The notes under the pieces were generated by a model. That model ran no database searches. It was given only the letters and a program-made list of their open reading frames with translations, and had not been told where the DNA came from. Below are positions 16,177 through 25,744 of a DNA stretch of 64,000 bases, piece by piece; positions within the stretch are counted from its first letter, which is position 1, and each line of letters begins with the position of its first letter. The stretch covers positions 1 to 64,000 of the forward strand of contig SVPR01000009.1 in the NCBI GenBank assembly GCA_015065785.1, written 5' to 3'. The translations under genes were made by a program, and so were the position numbers. The stretch comes from Oscillospiraceae bacterium. Lineage in GTDB: Bacteria; Bacillota; Clostridia; Oscillospirales; Acutalibacteraceae.

Positions 16177-16187
16177 GAGGTGCTGTT

Positions 16188-17288
16188 ATGAAGAATTTTA
16201 AAAATATTGCAATCAGCGTAATTATTTCTGCATTCATTTTAGCACTTTCTGTTTTTGCTTGGGTTAAGCCCAATGATGAATTTTCATTGAATGAACGAAG
16301 ACAATTAGCAAAATTTCCAGAGCTTAACTTTAATACACTCGTTTCCGGTAGCTTTATGAAAAATTTTGAAAATTACACCCTCGACCAATTCCCGTTAAGA
16401 GAGCTTTTCAGAACTATCAAAGCACAAAGCGAAATAAGTCTTTTTAACAAAAAGAGTAATAATGACATCTTTGAAAAAGACGGATATATAACAAAAATCG
16501 AATATCCGTTAAATGAAGCTTCACTAAATAATGCTTCAAAAAAATTTAAAAATGTTTATGACAAATACTTGAAAGATACAAACACAAATGTCTATTTTTC
16601 AATTATTCCCGATAAAAACTACTATTTAATCGGTGATGACAGCAACTATCTTTCACTTGATTATGAAAAATTAGTAACAAATATAACTTCAAAAACAAGT
16701 TATATGAAATATATTGATATTTTCAGCGAATTATCAATAGATAGTTATTATAAAACAGATAGCCACTGGCGTCAGGAAAAAATTCTTCCCGTAGCTAAAA
16801 AAATAGCAGGGGAAATGGGTGTTGAGTTAAAAGCAACTTACACTAAAACACCTTTTGAAAAGGAGTTTTATGGAGTTTATTATGGTCAATATGCATTGCC
16901 CGCTGCCGGCGAACCAATGTATTTTTTAGAAAATGATATAACAAAAAATGCAGTTGTTTTTGATTATCAGAATCAAAATAATATAAGGGTTTACGAAAAT
17001 TCAAAAGGTGTTTTACGCGACCCGTACGAAGTCTTTTTAGGTGGGCCGTTATCTCTTGTTACTGTTGAAAATGAAAATGCTACAACAGATAAAGAGTTAG
17101 TTATATTCCGCGATTCTTTCGGTAGCAGTCTTTCACCACTTTTTATTGAGGCTTATAAAAAAATTACCCTTGTGGATATCCGTTATATTCACCCGAATAT
17201 GCTGGAAAAATTCATAGAATTCAATAATCAGGATGTCCTTTTTATTTATAGCACATCAGTTTTAAACAACAGTGAAACATTAAAATAA
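16188..17288 (+). CDS. DHHW family protein, probable polysaccharide O-acetylation partner
   Basis: 366 residues with an N-terminal signal-anchor (residues 4-24) and the typical opening NDEFSLNERRQLAKFPEL. The motif KTDSHWRQ near residue 190 is the DHHW/AlgX-like catalytic segment of the SGNH-type fold, and FRDSFGSSLSPLF near residue 308 supplies the nucleophile serine in D-S-F-G. Family members complete O-acetylation of exopolysaccharide or cell-wall polymer with an MBOAT protein, as encoded directly upstream. Confidence 0.88.
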   Translation: MKNFKNIAISVIISAFILALSVFAWVKPNDEFSLNERRQLAKFPELNFNTLVSGSFMKNFENYTLDQFPLRELFRTIKAQSEISLFNKKSNNDIFEKDGYITKIEYPLNEASLNNASKKFKNVYDKYLKDTNTNVYFSIIPDKNYYLIGDDSNYLSLDYEKLVTNITSKTSYMKYIDIFSELSIDSYYKTDSHWRQEKILPVAKKIAGEMGVELKATYTKTPFEKEFYGVYYGQYALPAAGEPMYFLENDITKNAVVFDYQNQNNIRVYENSKGVLRDPYEVFLGGPLSLVTVENENATTDKELVIFRDSFGSSLSPLFIEAYKKITLVDIRYIHPNMLEKFIEFNNQDVLFIYSTSVLNNSETLK

Positions 17289-17295
17289 AAAAACT

Positions 17296-17331
17296 GCAGT
17301 CCTAACAAATTTTGAAATTTGTTAGGACTGC
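17296..17331. terminator. Bidirectional terminator
   Basis: GCAGTCCTAACAAATTT pairs with AAATTTGTTAGGACTGC. A-rich sequence lies to the left and T-rich to the right, so it can stop transcription from both converging genes. Confidence 0.9.
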
Positions 17332-17338
17332 TTGTTAT

Positions 17339-18634
17339 TTATTGTAAATCGCTATCCTTAGGATTATGTATTGCAATTTTGCCTTGGTCCATTAACTCTT
17401 GTTCTTTCTTTTTAGAACGCTTTATCCAGTAAACAGTAAACACTACCGCACCGCCAATAATTCCACCAATCACAACTACATAAAGAATAACCTTTAAAAC
17501 TGAAAGGATTTTTGAACTTCCTTCCCCGTCGTTGCCGTCTTGTTCTTCGCCTACAATTATTGATGTAGGGCCATCAGCACTACCAATAATACCTATTGAC
17601 GAACTGTTTTGTTGTTCATTATATTGCGGTTGTTGCTGAACCTGATTTTGCTGTGGGTTTACCGAATAAGCTTCAGTCGGATTCTGATTTGCATTAGTAA
17701 CAGGCAAATTCTGTTCCGGAACAGTAGTGCCACCAAATACATTAGCTTCATTATCAACAACAATGCAAAGGGTAACTCCTGTTTTTTCGGTGAAATTCTC
17801 AAGCGAAGCGTTAACAGTATCTTCTGTGAATTCACAATTTGAGTAGTTGTAAACCTTAGATTCTGCAACTGTTGTGCGGTCTGCCTGTGTTTTAAAAGAT
17901 GACTCTAAACCAAGATTTACAACACTATCGGTCATTTTATCAACAACCATTGATAAATTACTGCCTAATGAATAACCGTGATAATCGCTGATAGAATTAT
18001 ACATTGCGTCACCTAATTCAGTCTGCTCATTACCAAACATATCAGTAATCTGATAGTTAAGGTTGTCACCAACCCACGCAATAGTGTAATAACCGTCGTT
18101 TGCGTCAGTTGTTAAGAATACTATTAAAATATTATCCTCATAACAGGTGGTTTCACCAAACAATTTTTTATATTGGTTGTTTGTGTATTCCTGGAATAAT
18201 GATTCAGAATATTCACCATCGTTGTAATCGTCATAATATTGTTCTTCGTTATATGTAGCATCGTATTTAAAATCGTCAATCCATCCTCTTACATCAGAAA
18301 ATGTAAATCTGCACATAGCAAGGATTATAACTACAAGAATAATAAGTGCTATTAATTTTGATAAAATACCTCCGCGATGATGATGGTGATGGTGATGATG
18401 GTAACCACCTCCGCCATAATAATGACCATGATGTCTTGGTGGTGGATGATGTGGGCCGTGATGGAATCCGCCACCTCTGTGACCACCATGGAAACCACCG
18501 CCACTGTGTGAACCGCCACTACCACTTGGACTGCGAGAACCTCCGCCGAAACCTCCTCTGGAGCCACCACCACTTGGACCGCGTGAGCCTCCACCAAATC
18601 CGCCGCCTCTTGAGCCGCCTCCTGGACCTGCCAT
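17339..18634 (-). CDS. Gly/His-rich two-pass membrane protein with a GIIGSADGPT motif
   Basis: 431 residues from ATG 18634 with AGAGAG upstream. Residues 1-60 are Gly/Ser/Arg repeats, 42-88 are His-rich with a run of eight His, 90-108 is a membrane segment, and 375-400 a second one with a basic cytoplasmic tail. Between them is a soluble domain of about 200 residues and a Gln/Asn-rich linker. Just before the second membrane segment, SIGIIGSADGPTSIIVG (about 342-358) copies the conserved GIIGGADGPT motif of sodium-pumping decarboxylase beta subunits (OadB type), with none of the rest of that protein. The His-rich region suggests metal binding. Function unknown. Confidence 0.6.
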   Translation of the reverse strand: MAGPGGGSRGGGFGGGSRGPSGGGSRGGFGGGSRSPSGSGGSHSGGGFHGGHRGGGFHHGPHHPPPRHHGHYYGGGGYHHHHHHHHRGGILSKLIALIILVVIILAMCRFTFSDVRGWIDDFKYDATYNEEQYYDDYNDGEYSESLFQEYTNNQYKKLFGETTCYEDNILIVFLTTDANDGYYTIAWVGDNLNYQITDMFGNEQTELGDAMYNSISDYHGYSLGSNLSMVVDKMTDSVVNLGLESSFKTQADRTTVAESKVYNYSNCEFTEDTVNASLENFTEKTGVTLCIVVDNEANVFGGTTVPEQNLPVTNANQNPTEAYSVNPQQNQVQQQPQYNEQQNSSSIGIIGSADGPTSIIVGEEQDGNDGEGSSKILSVLKVILYVVVIGGIIGGAVVFTVYWIKRSKKKEQELMDQGKIAIHNPKDSDLQ

Positions 18635-18766
18635 AAAAATCACTCTCTTTCAAAAACTAATTTTATTCAATATACCACTTTTTTTGAGATTTTTCAAGAA
18701 TTTAAGAGAATTTATACATAAATCTTATAAAAAATGCAAAAACACTCATATTTTTTTAAAAAATTA

Positions 18767-18795
18767 TTGCATATTCATACTTTTTATAGTATTAT
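18767..18795 (+). promoter_or_regulatory. Sigma-A type promoter of putP
   Basis: TTGCAT at 18767-18772 and TATTAT at 18790-18795, spacer 17. The predicted transcript starts about 25 bases before the AGGAGATG ribosome binding site. Confidence 0.7.
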
Positions 18796-18826
18796 AAAGC
18801 GGTATTTTATATTAGGAGATGAAATT

Positions 18827-20419
18827 ATGAGTGGTGATACACTACAAATTTTAATCGCTATGATTTCATATATGGCGGTTGTTATTGTAATCGGTTTAAT
18901 ATTTGCTAAAAAAGCAAACAAAAGCTCAGAAAACTACTTTTTAGGTGGCCGTTCATTAGGTCCCTGGGTTACTGCAATGAGTGCCGAGGCTTCAGACATG
19001 AGTGGTTGGCTTTTAATGGGTCTTCCGGGTGTTGCTTATTGGTGCGGTCTTGCAGATGCTGCCTGGACTGCAATCGGTCTTGCAGTTGGTACATATTTCA
19101 ACTGGCTTATTGTTTCAAAAAGACTCAGAAGATATAGCATAAGAGCAAATAACTCCATTACTTTACCAGAGTTCTTCTCAAATCGTTTCAGAGAAGAAAA
19201 GAAAGTAATTGTTTCAATTGCAGCTATATTTATTCTTGTATTCTTCACAGTTTACGCTTCAAGCTGTTTTGTAACCTGTGGTAAGCTTTTCTCTGCACTT
19301 TTCGGTATGGACTATGTTCCTATGATGATTTTAGGTGCGGTATTCGTTCTTCTCTACACAATTTTAGGTGGCTTCTTAGCAGAAAGTGCATCTGACTTTA
19401 TGCAGGGTATTGTTATGTTTATAGCACTCACTTTAATCGTTATTATCAGTACTATTAAAGCAGGTGGCTTCTCTGCAGTTGCAGAAAATGCTCAGAGCAT
19501 TCCGGGCTTCTTAGAGTTCTTTGGTCTTGCAAATCCGGTAGTTGATGAAGCAGGCGTTCAGTTTGTTAGTGAACAAGGTGTTGCACTCTTCGGTGAGCGT
19601 TCAGATTACGGTATTCTCACAGTTTGCTCAATGCTCGCCTGGGGTCTTGGTTATTTCGGTATGCCACAGGTTCTTTTAAGATTTATGGCAATCAGAAAAG
19701 AATCAGAATTAAAAATGTCAAGAAGAATTGCAATGATATGGGTTGTAATTTCACTTGCAGTTGCAGTGTTTATCGGTATTGTTGGTAGAGTTCTCTTTAT
19801 GAATAATCCTGATATGATAGGCGATGCACTTCTCACAAAAACAACTGCCGAAAATATCTTCATTACACTTTCAACAAGCTTCTTACCACCAATTTTAGCA
19901 GGCTTTGTTATGGCTGGTATCCTCGCTGCAACAATAAGCTCTTCAGACTCATATCTTCTTATTTCCGCTTCTGCGTTTGCAAAAAATATCTATCAGGGTA
20001 TTTTCAAGAAGAATGCATCTGATAAGCAAGTTATGACAATGTCAAGAATTACACTTCTTGCAATTTCAGTTGTTGCTATAATTATCGCTCTTGATGAAGA
20101 TAGCGTTATCTTCCAGATTGTTTCATTTGCCTGGGCAGGCTTCGGTGCAACATTCGGACCAATTATGATTTTCTCTCTTTTCTGGAAGCGTGTAAACCGT
20201 GCAGGTGCTATTGCAGGTATGGTAAGTGGTGCAGCTATGGTATTCCTCTGGAAATTAGTTATCAGTAAATTAGGCGGTGTCTTTGCAATTTACGAGCTTC
20301 TTCCTGCATTTATCTTCTCATCAATCTGCATTGTGGTTGTTTCTCTTCTCACAAAAGCACCAGGGAAAGAAATTGAAGAAGATTTTGAAGCAGTTAAAAC
20401 CGGTGCTGTTAGTGAGTAA
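18827..20419 (+). CDS. putP: Sodium/proline symporter PutP
   Basis: 530 residues from ATG 18827, chosen for the AGGAG ahead of it; an upstream in-frame ATG at 18734 would overlap the promoter. A solute:sodium symporter with about 13 membrane helices. Family features are NYFLGGRSLGPWVTAMSAEA near residue 38 (sodium site), LPEFFSNRF, and AATISSSDSYLLISASAFAK near residue 360. The closest named group is PutP, which imports proline with Na+; the Rnf-generated sodium gradient could drive it if Rnf here pumps Na+. Single gene, with a composite repeat behind it. Confidence 0.9.
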   Translation: MSGDTLQILIAMISYMAVVIVIGLIFAKKANKSSENYFLGGRSLGPWVTAMSAEASDMSGWLLMGLPGVAYWCGLADAAWTAIGLAVGTYFNWLIVSKRLRRYSIRANNSITLPEFFSNRFREEKKVIVSIAAIFILVFFTVYASSCFVTCGKLFSALFGMDYVPMMILGAVFVLLYTILGGFLAESASDFMQGIVMFIALTLIVIISTIKAGGFSAVAENAQSIPGFLEFFGLANPVVDEAGVQFVSEQGVALFGERSDYGILTVCSMLAWGLGYFGMPQVLLRFMAIRKESELKMSRRIAMIWVVISLAVAVFIGIVGRVLFMNNPDMIGDALLTKTTAENIFITLSTSFLPPILAGFVMAGILAATISSSDSYLLISASAFAKNIYQGIFKKNASDKQVMTMSRITLLAISVVAIIIALDEDSVIFQIVSFAWAGFGATFGPIMIFSLFWKRVNRAGAIAGMVSGAAMVFLWKLVISKLGGVFAIYELLPAFIFSSICIVVVSLLTKAPGKEIEEDFEAVKTGAVSE

Positions 20420-20435
20420 GTTTGGCATATAAAGT

Positions 20436-20692
20436 GCTGAATGCTGAGTGCTGAGTGCTGAATTTCGGAAGTCCTACGGACTTGATTATAATTATTATTC
20501 AATAAAAACAACAAGTTCTATCATTTTTAGTTTACAAGATGCTTTAAATGATAGAACTTATCTTTTTGTTATTCAATTATAATTGCCGACCGCAGGTCCC
20601 ACAATTCTTAATTCTTAATACTTAATTCTTAATTTTTTATAATAGCGTCGCAGACCCTTTAATTTTCAATTTTCAACTTTCAATTTTCAATT
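20436..20692. repeat. Composite heptad/hairpin element 1
   Basis: Left array of four 7-bp units GCTGARTs (20436-20463); mini hairpin AAGTCC-TAC-GGACTT; ATTATAAT; core hairpin with arms AAGTTCTATCATTT (20513-20526) and AAATGATAGAACTT (20546-20559); mini hairpin GACC-GCA-GGTC; array of AATTCTT units (20603-20634); mini hairpin GTC-GCA-GAC; array of AATTTTC units (20661-20692). Fills the gap between putP and the WYL gene; no coding signal. Confidence 0.75.
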
Positions 20693-20726
20693 AAGTAATC
20701 TTGCTTCCTGACCTAAAACTAAAATA

Positions 20727-20755
20727 TTGAAAATTTCAACAGACTGTGTTAAAAT
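20727..20755 (+). promoter_or_regulatory. Sigma-A type promoter of the WYL regulator gene
   Basis: TTGAAA at 20727-20732 and TAAAAT at 20750-20755, spacer 17. The ribosome binding site AAAGGTGAT follows 20 bases downstream. Confidence 0.6.
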
Positions 20756-20784
20756 AAAATTATATTATAACAAAAGGTGATATT

Positions 20785-21966
20785 ATGGCTGAAAGAAAAC
20801 AAATACCAATTTTTGAAAGCTGCTACAAAATTGTGGAGTATTTAAAAAAGAACACCGATAAAGACCATCCGACAACACAGGCGGCAATGCGTAAGGATGA
20901 CTCTGTTGCAGAGTTTCTCGGTGCAAAAGAAACCTCTAACAGTTATATAAACCAGATAGCGTTAGCACTTAACACAAACTATGACGGTGCTTTAAATAAA
21001 GAAAAGGATTGGAAGGTTGTTTTCGATGCCTTTACCGAGGTGCACGGCAGTAAGAAAAAATCTAAAATCGAAACAGAATACACCAATATTGAAAAATTGC
21101 CAATAAGAAACCTTTATTATAATCAGGAGTTTTCTTATGAGGAATTAGATAAAATCATTGAATGCATTTCTTTGTCAGATACTTTAGACGAAAGAACCGC
21201 TAAAAAGCTTATTAAGAAAGTCAAAGAGGAATTAGGCACGGTTTTTTATGAGGAACAGTCCTCTAAAATATCAAAAATTGAGCCGGAAATGATAGTTGAT
21301 TCCGAATATTATCGCAAAAACATAAAAACAATTGAAGAAGCAATTGAAAACAATGTAAAAATCACCTTTTATTATAACGGAATTGACAGCGAAAAGAAGC
21401 TTGAAAGAGAAAGTCTTTCAAAAGAAATTATAAGCCCTTATTACCTCGTTGCAAATAAAGGCAAATATTATGTTGTTGCTTGTAAAGATAGCTTTATGGG
21501 TAAAAATTACAAAAAGGTAATGTCCCTCTGGCGTGTCGATTTAATGACCGAGGTCAGAATTTACGGCAAAACCAACAGTAGTGCAGGGGAAGAGGTAACT
21601 AAAAAAGAAGAAGTGCAAAACCTGCCTTTAAAATGGTCAGATGATTTCCATTTTTCACATCTTAATATGGCAAGTGACGCACCTGTAACGGTCACTTTAA
21701 AATTATTGGAATTACCCCGTGTAGATGATATTACAAAAAGTGATAAATATTCACACACATTTTTATTCGATACCTTTGGCAGTCGCTACGATTATAAAGA
21801 AACAAAATCGGGTGACGAGTTTGTAACAGTAGAATGCTCACCTAGTGAAATGATTAACTGGGCTTTGCATTACAGCGACAGAGTAGAGGTTATAGAGCCT
21901 GAATTTTTAAGACACGATATTAAAGAACGCGCAAGACAGATTAGTAAAATGTATTTAGGTGATTAA
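20785..21966 (+). CDS. WYL domain transcriptional regulator
   Basis: 393 residues. The N-terminal 70 residues look like a winged helix-turn-helix (VEYLKKNTDKDHPTTQAAM) and residues about 180-260 form the WYL domain: ITFYYNGI, ISPYYLVANKGKYYVVAC, then VMSLWRVDLM. The C-terminal third (MINWALHYSDRVEVIEP) is the usual WCX extension of such regulators. Family members bind nucleotide or nucleic acid ligands and regulate varied targets. It overlaps the start region of the aldo/keto reductase gene, so it may be transcribed with it. Confidence 0.85.
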   Translation: MAERKQIPIFESCYKIVEYLKKNTDKDHPTTQAAMRKDDSVAEFLGAKETSNSYINQIALALNTNYDGALNKEKDWKVVFDAFTEVHGSKKKSKIETEYTNIEKLPIRNLYYNQEFSYEELDKIIECISLSDTLDERTAKKLIKKVKEELGTVFYEEQSSKISKIEPEMIVDSEYYRKNIKTIEEAIENNVKITFYYNGIDSEKKLERESLSKEIISPYYLVANKGKYYVVACKDSFMGKNYKKVMSLWRVDLMTEVRIYGKTNSSAGEEVTKKEEVQNLPLKWSDDFHFSHLNMASDAPVTVTLKLLELPRVDDITKSDKYSHTFLFDTFGSRYDYKETKSGDEFVTVECSPSEMINWALHYSDRVEVIEPEFLRHDIKERARQISKMYLGD

Positions 21967-21967
21967 T

Positions 21968-23119
21968 GTGAACGAGTTAAAACGCTTTGGTTTCGGTTGT
22001 ATGCGTTTTCCTATTAATAGTGATGAAAGCATAAATATCGCAGAAACCGAAAAAATGATTGATTATGCCATAAAAAACGGCGTTAATTATTTTGATACTG
22101 CTTATGTTTACCACGCTGGTAAATCTGAAACAGTTTTAGGGGATATTCTTAAAAAATATCCTCGTGAAAGCTTTATGCTTGCAGATAAATACCCAGGCCA
22201 CCAGATTTGCGATTCATATAATCCGGAGGAAACCTTTAAAGAACAATTAGAAAGATGCAAAGTAGATTATTTCGATTACTACTTGCTTCACAATATAAAT
22301 GAAAATTCTATAAAGGTTTATATGGATGAAAAGTGGGGCATTTTAGAGTATTTTAAAGAGCAGAAAGCGTTAGGCAAAATCAAGCATTTAGGCTTTTCTT
22401 GCCATTGTAGCGTCGGGCTTTTAAAAGAATTTTTAGATTTTTGCGACGGTGCAATGGAATTCTGCCAGATTCAACTTAATTATTTAGATTGGACATTGCA
22501 GGACGGTAAAGAAAAGTATGATTTGTTAACTGAAAGAAATATCCCAATTTATATAATGGAGCCTTTAAGAGGCGGTAAGTTAGCGTCTTTACCTGAAAGA
22601 GCAACTGAAAAATTAAACGCTTTAAGAGAAAACACAACACCTGTCGAGTGGGCTTTTAGCTTTCTTCTTGATTTGCCAAATATAAAAATGATTTTAAGCG
22701 GTATGTCAGCATTTCAACAGGTAACTGAAAATATTGAAATATTTAAAAATTACAAGCCATTGAATGACGAAGAAACAACCGCTTTATTAGATATTGCAGA
22801 AACGCTGAAAAACTCTGTGCCTTGCACAGGCTGTGGCTATTGCCTTAAAGATTGCCCAATGGAGCTCAATATTCCGTTTATGCTTTCTATTTATAATGAA
22901 TTGAGAATTCAAAAGGCAATAAGTGTAAGGATGAGATTAGACGGGCTTCCCGAAGAAAAACAACCAACGGCTTGTATTTCTTGCGGAATGTGCACACAAA
23001 ACTGCCCACAAAAGATTGATGTTCCAAAGGAATTAGAAAATCTTTCAGAGCTTTTAAAAACAATGCCAACCTGGGCACAAATCTGTGAAGAGCGTCAGCG
23101 TAAGATGAATAAAAATTAA
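21968..23119 (+). CDS. Aldo/keto reductase with C-terminal ferredoxin domain
   Basis: 383 residues from GTG 21968, placed five bases behind AGGTGA; a GTG nine bases upstream is the alternative. Residues 1-260 form the aldo/keto reductase barrel: GFGCMRFP, FDTAYVYHAGKSE (catalytic Asp and Tyr), LADKYPG (catalytic Lys) and a HNINENS segment at the His position. Residues 275-350 hold two cysteine clusters, CTGCGYCLKDCP and CISCGMCTQNCPQKIDV, for [4Fe-4S] centres. Such fused enzymes of anaerobes probably couple ferredoxin to carbonyl reduction; the substrate is unknown. Stop overlap with the WYL gene suggests an operon. Confidence 0.9.
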   Translation: MNELKRFGFGCMRFPINSDESINIAETEKMIDYAIKNGVNYFDTAYVYHAGKSETVLGDILKKYPRESFMLADKYPGHQICDSYNPEETFKEQLERCKVDYFDYYLLHNINENSIKVYMDEKWGILEYFKEQKALGKIKHLGFSCHCSVGLLKEFLDFCDGAMEFCQIQLNYLDWTLQDGKEKYDLLTERNIPIYIMEPLRGGKLASLPERATEKLNALRENTTPVEWAFSFLLDLPNIKMILSGMSAFQQVTENIEIFKNYKPLNDEETTALLDIAETLKNSVPCTGCGYCLKDCPMELNIPFMLSIYNELRIQKAISVRMRLDGLPEEKQPTACISCGMCTQNCPQKIDVPKELENLSELLKTMPTWAQICEERQRKMNKN

Positions 23120-23134
23120 GAAATAGAATTTTCT

Positions 23135-23439
23135 GAATGCAGAATGCAGAGTGCAGAATGCAGAATTTCGGAACTGCGTTGGCAATTATAATATAGGTTA
23201 AAATTATAGCGAATCCTGACCTTCTTTGAACGAGGGGGATCAAGCTCTGCTTGGTGGCGAATTGATTGTTCCAATGCTTTATAATTTACAGATTATAAGT
23301 AAACATAAAAAACTATATCCTATCATTTTTAGTTATTGTAACTTTAAATGATAGGATAAACTATTTTTATTCGTATTAAAATTCAATCAAGTCCGTAGGA
23401 CTTCCGAAATTCTGCACTCTGCATTCTGCATTTTGCATT
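23135..23439. repeat. Composite heptad/hairpin element 2
   Basis: Left array GAATGCA/GAGTGCA (23135-23167), mini hairpin AAC-TGC-GTT, ATTATAAT, an unassigned middle of about 110 bases, core hairpin with arms TATCCTATCATTT (23316-23328) and AAATGATAGGATA (23346-23358), mini hairpin AAGTCC-GTA-GGACTT, and right array ATTCTGC/ACTCTGC (23409-23439), the complement of the left array. It lies between two convergent genes. Confidence 0.75.
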
Positions 23440-23449
23440 AAAGAATTTT

Positions 23450-24373
23450 TTAATCCTTAAAAAATTCTTTAACGCTTCCTGTAACACCTGCAAGGCTTTG
23501 TAAGTCTGATGGAACAATAATCTTTGTTGCTTTGCCGTCTGCAGCCTTTTCGAATGCTTCCATACCTTTAAGTGAAAGATATGCTTTTGATGGATCAGCC
23601 TCATTAATAAGTCTGATACCCTCTGCCTGAGCAGTCTGAACAGCAATAATAGCGCTTGCTTCACCCTCTGCCTCACGGATTTTAGCTTCCTTAACAGCGT
23701 CAGCAGCAAGGATTTTAGCTTCCTTGTCAGCTTCAGCAGCAAGAATTTGTGCTTCTTTCTGACCTTGTGCTACGAGAACCTGTGATTCTTTTTCACCCTC
23801 AGCACGAAGAATAGCTTCACGGCGTTCACGCTCAGCCTTCATTTGCTTTTCCATTGCTTCCTGAATTTCTTTTGGAGGAAGAATGTTTTTAAGCTCAACT
23901 CTGTTAACTTTAATACCCCAAGGGTCAGTAGCTTCATCAAGAATACCACGGATTTTTGCGTTGATAGTATCACGAGAGGTGAGTGTGTGGTCGAGTTCAA
24001 GCTCACCAATGATGTTACGAAGAGTTGTTGCGGTTAAGTTTTCAATAGCTGCAATAGGGTATTCAACACCATAAGTGAAGAGCTTAGGGTCTGTAATCTG
24101 GAAGAACACAACTGTGTCAATCTGCATTGTAACATTATCTTTTGTAATAACAGGCTGTGGTGGGAAGTCAACAACTTGTTCTTTTAAAGAAACGATTTTA
24201 GCAACCTTTTCAATGAAAGGAATTTTAATGTGTAAGCCTGTTTCCCAAGTACCGTGGAAAGTACCTAAACGCTCAACAACATAGGCTTTAGATTGTGGAA
24301 CAATTTTGATATTTGCAACAATGAGTAAAATAGCGATTACTAAAAGTACGAGTACAGCAATAATAGCTTCCAT
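23450..24373 (-). CDS. SPFH/Band 7 (stomatin, QmcA-like) membrane protein
   Basis: 307 residues. An N-terminal membrane segment (residues 3-22) is followed by the SPFH domain (VPQSKAYVVERLGTFHGTWE near residue 28, then PPQPVITKDNVTMQIDTVVF) and a long charged coiled coil from about 170 to 260, rich in Ala, Glu and Lys (KEAQILAAEADKEAKILAAD). These proteins form oligomeric membrane microdomain scaffolds, often with NfeD proteins. The nfeD gene lies upstream on the same strand, 37 bases away, so the two form an operon. The ribosome binding site is AAAGGAG. Confidence 0.92.
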   Translation of the reverse strand: MEAIIAVLVLLVIAILLIVANIKIVPQSKAYVVERLGTFHGTWETGLHIKIPFIEKVAKIVSLKEQVVDFPPQPVITKDNVTMQIDTVVFFQITDPKLFTYGVEYPIAAIENLTATTLRNIIGELELDHTLTSRDTINAKIRGILDEATDPWGIKVNRVELKNILPPKEIQEAMEKQMKAERERREAILRAEGEKESQVLVAQGQKEAQILAAEADKEAKILAADAVKEAKIREAEGEASAIIAVQTAQAEGIRLINEADPSKAYLSLKGMEAFEKAADGKATKIIVPSDLQSLAGVTGSVKEFFKD

Positions 24374-24409
24374 AATAAATTTCTCCTTTAATATAAATTA
24401 TAAATTACT

Positions 24410-24850
24410 TTAATTTTTCGGTCTTACAATAAGTTTAACTCCCTCTATACGCTCAACAACAATTGTTGTATTTTCGGGAATTTCAACTTCGTCACTAAAA
24501 GACCTTGCAGTCCAGACTGAACCGCGAACCTTAACAGTACCTTGTGCGTTAAGGTTAGAAATTGCTTCTGTAACAACACCCTCTGCATTTATATACATAT
24601 CTGCATTAGTAGGTTGCTTTTTTGTTCTTGTGTATTTTTTTGCTATAGGTCTCAAAGCGACAAGAACAATTAAAGAAACAATAACGAAAATTACAATTTG
24701 AATCATCGGGTTTTCAATAAAGAAACTCGAAATGAATGCAACAAGAGCACCTGCTGCAAACCAAATTGTAAGTAGGTTAGCGGTTGCGGCTTCAACAATA
24801 ACAAAAAGTGCTAAAAGTCCGAGCCAAACCCAAACCATCATAGAAATCAC
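24410..24850 (-). CDS. NfeD family membrane protein
   Basis: 146 residues. Three to four membrane helices in the first 75 residues (WVWLGLLALFVIVEAATANL, then a Phe/Ile-rich pair) are followed by a small beta-barrel domain of the OB type (GVVTEAISNLNAQGTVKVRG, SFSDEVEIPENTTIVVERIEG). It is the short NfeD1b-like form without the serine protease part, and it pairs with the SPFH protein encoded next. Confidence 0.9.
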   Translation of the reverse strand: MISMMVWVWLGLLALFVIVEAATANLLTIWFAAGALVAFISSFFIENPMIQIVIFVIVSLIVLVALRPIAKKYTRTKKQPTNADMYINAEGVVTEAISNLNAQGTVKVRGSVWTARSFSDEVEIPENTTIVVERIEGVKLIVRPKN

Positions 24851-25013
24851 TCCTTTTCATATAATTCTCTTTTTATTTCATTAATATAATTATACACTGT
24901 TGTTTTTACTTTTTCAACAAATTTCTTTGAAAATATTTAAAAATTATTGTTAATTCAGCATTCTTTATCCCGTCCCTGATTGTTCGCAATACAACTTTCA
25001 CTTCTTACCTCAA

Positions 25014-25715
25014 TCAGCCGTCTTTTGACTGTTTCTTTTTTGTATAATAAAAAGTAAAAGCCACAGCAAACAATCCGATTATTCCGCTAGGAATTGCAAT
25101 TTTTGATACAGACTTATAGGTGCTTGGGATCTCTACTAATATCTGTGTTTGCTCGCCATTACTACGGGTTAATTTTACAAAACCTGCAAAACTTTTCTTG
25201 CAATTGTATTCCCAATCGCCAGCAATAAAATTTTTATTTCTTAGTTGCTTGTATGTACCATTATCTATTGCAATTCCATCAGGAATTGTATAGTTGTGTA
25301 ATTCAGAAGTGTTTAAATTATATACTAAAGCAAAATTATAAAAGTATATATTGATAAACTCTTCTTTGAATTCTACTGCAAAATCAAATGATGTTTTAAA
25401 AGCTAATTCTTTTAAAAATGTTCCATCAGAATTGTATATATCTATATAAACTTTTTCCCAATCAGTATTAGAGGGGTTTTCGAAATCAGCATGATGAGAA
25501 TAAATTAAAAATTGCCCTAAATCATTTGCAGCAGCTTGTTCAAAGTAACTGTGAGTTGAACATACATTACTTTCAGTAAATTCAAGATTTTCTGGTAAAG
25601 CAATTTCTTCATCAAATATAATTTGGTCGGGATTTGATGCAAAGCAAATCACATTATGACTAAGTAAAAATAATAATATAGCAACAAATAACCGCCGAGT
25701 TTTTTTTAACTTCAA
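25014..25715 (-). CDS. Uncharacterised exported protein with C-terminal anchor
   Basis: 233 residues. The first 27 form a signal peptide (KKTRRLFVAILLFLLSHNVI, then FAS). The middle is a beta-rich extracytoplasmic domain with repeated Tyr/Asn/Phe segments, such as YNSDGTFLKELAF, reminiscent of propeller-like surface proteins. Residues about 208-226 form a membrane segment followed by a basic tail, KKKQSKDG. No family is recognised. A degraded palindromic element begins 30 bases upstream of its start. Confidence 0.55.
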   Translation of the reverse strand: MKLKKTRRLFVAILLFLLSHNVICFASNPDQIIFDEEIALPENLEFTESNVCSTHSYFEQAAANDLGQFLIYSHHADFENPSNTDWEKVYIDIYNSDGTFLKELAFKTSFDFAVEFKEEFINIYFYNFALVYNLNTSELHNYTIPDGIAIDNGTYKQLRNKNFIAGDWEYNCKKSFAGFVKLTRSNGEQTQILVEIPSTYKSVSKIAIPSGIIGLFAVAFTFYYTKKKQSKDG

Positions 25716-25744
25716 TGCAGAATCAACTCCCGTATAAAAATCTG

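Noticed and set aside
18346..18636. Plus-strand and second minus-strand open frames over the Gly/His repeats
   Set aside because: They are low-complexity shadows of the repeats in the real frame.
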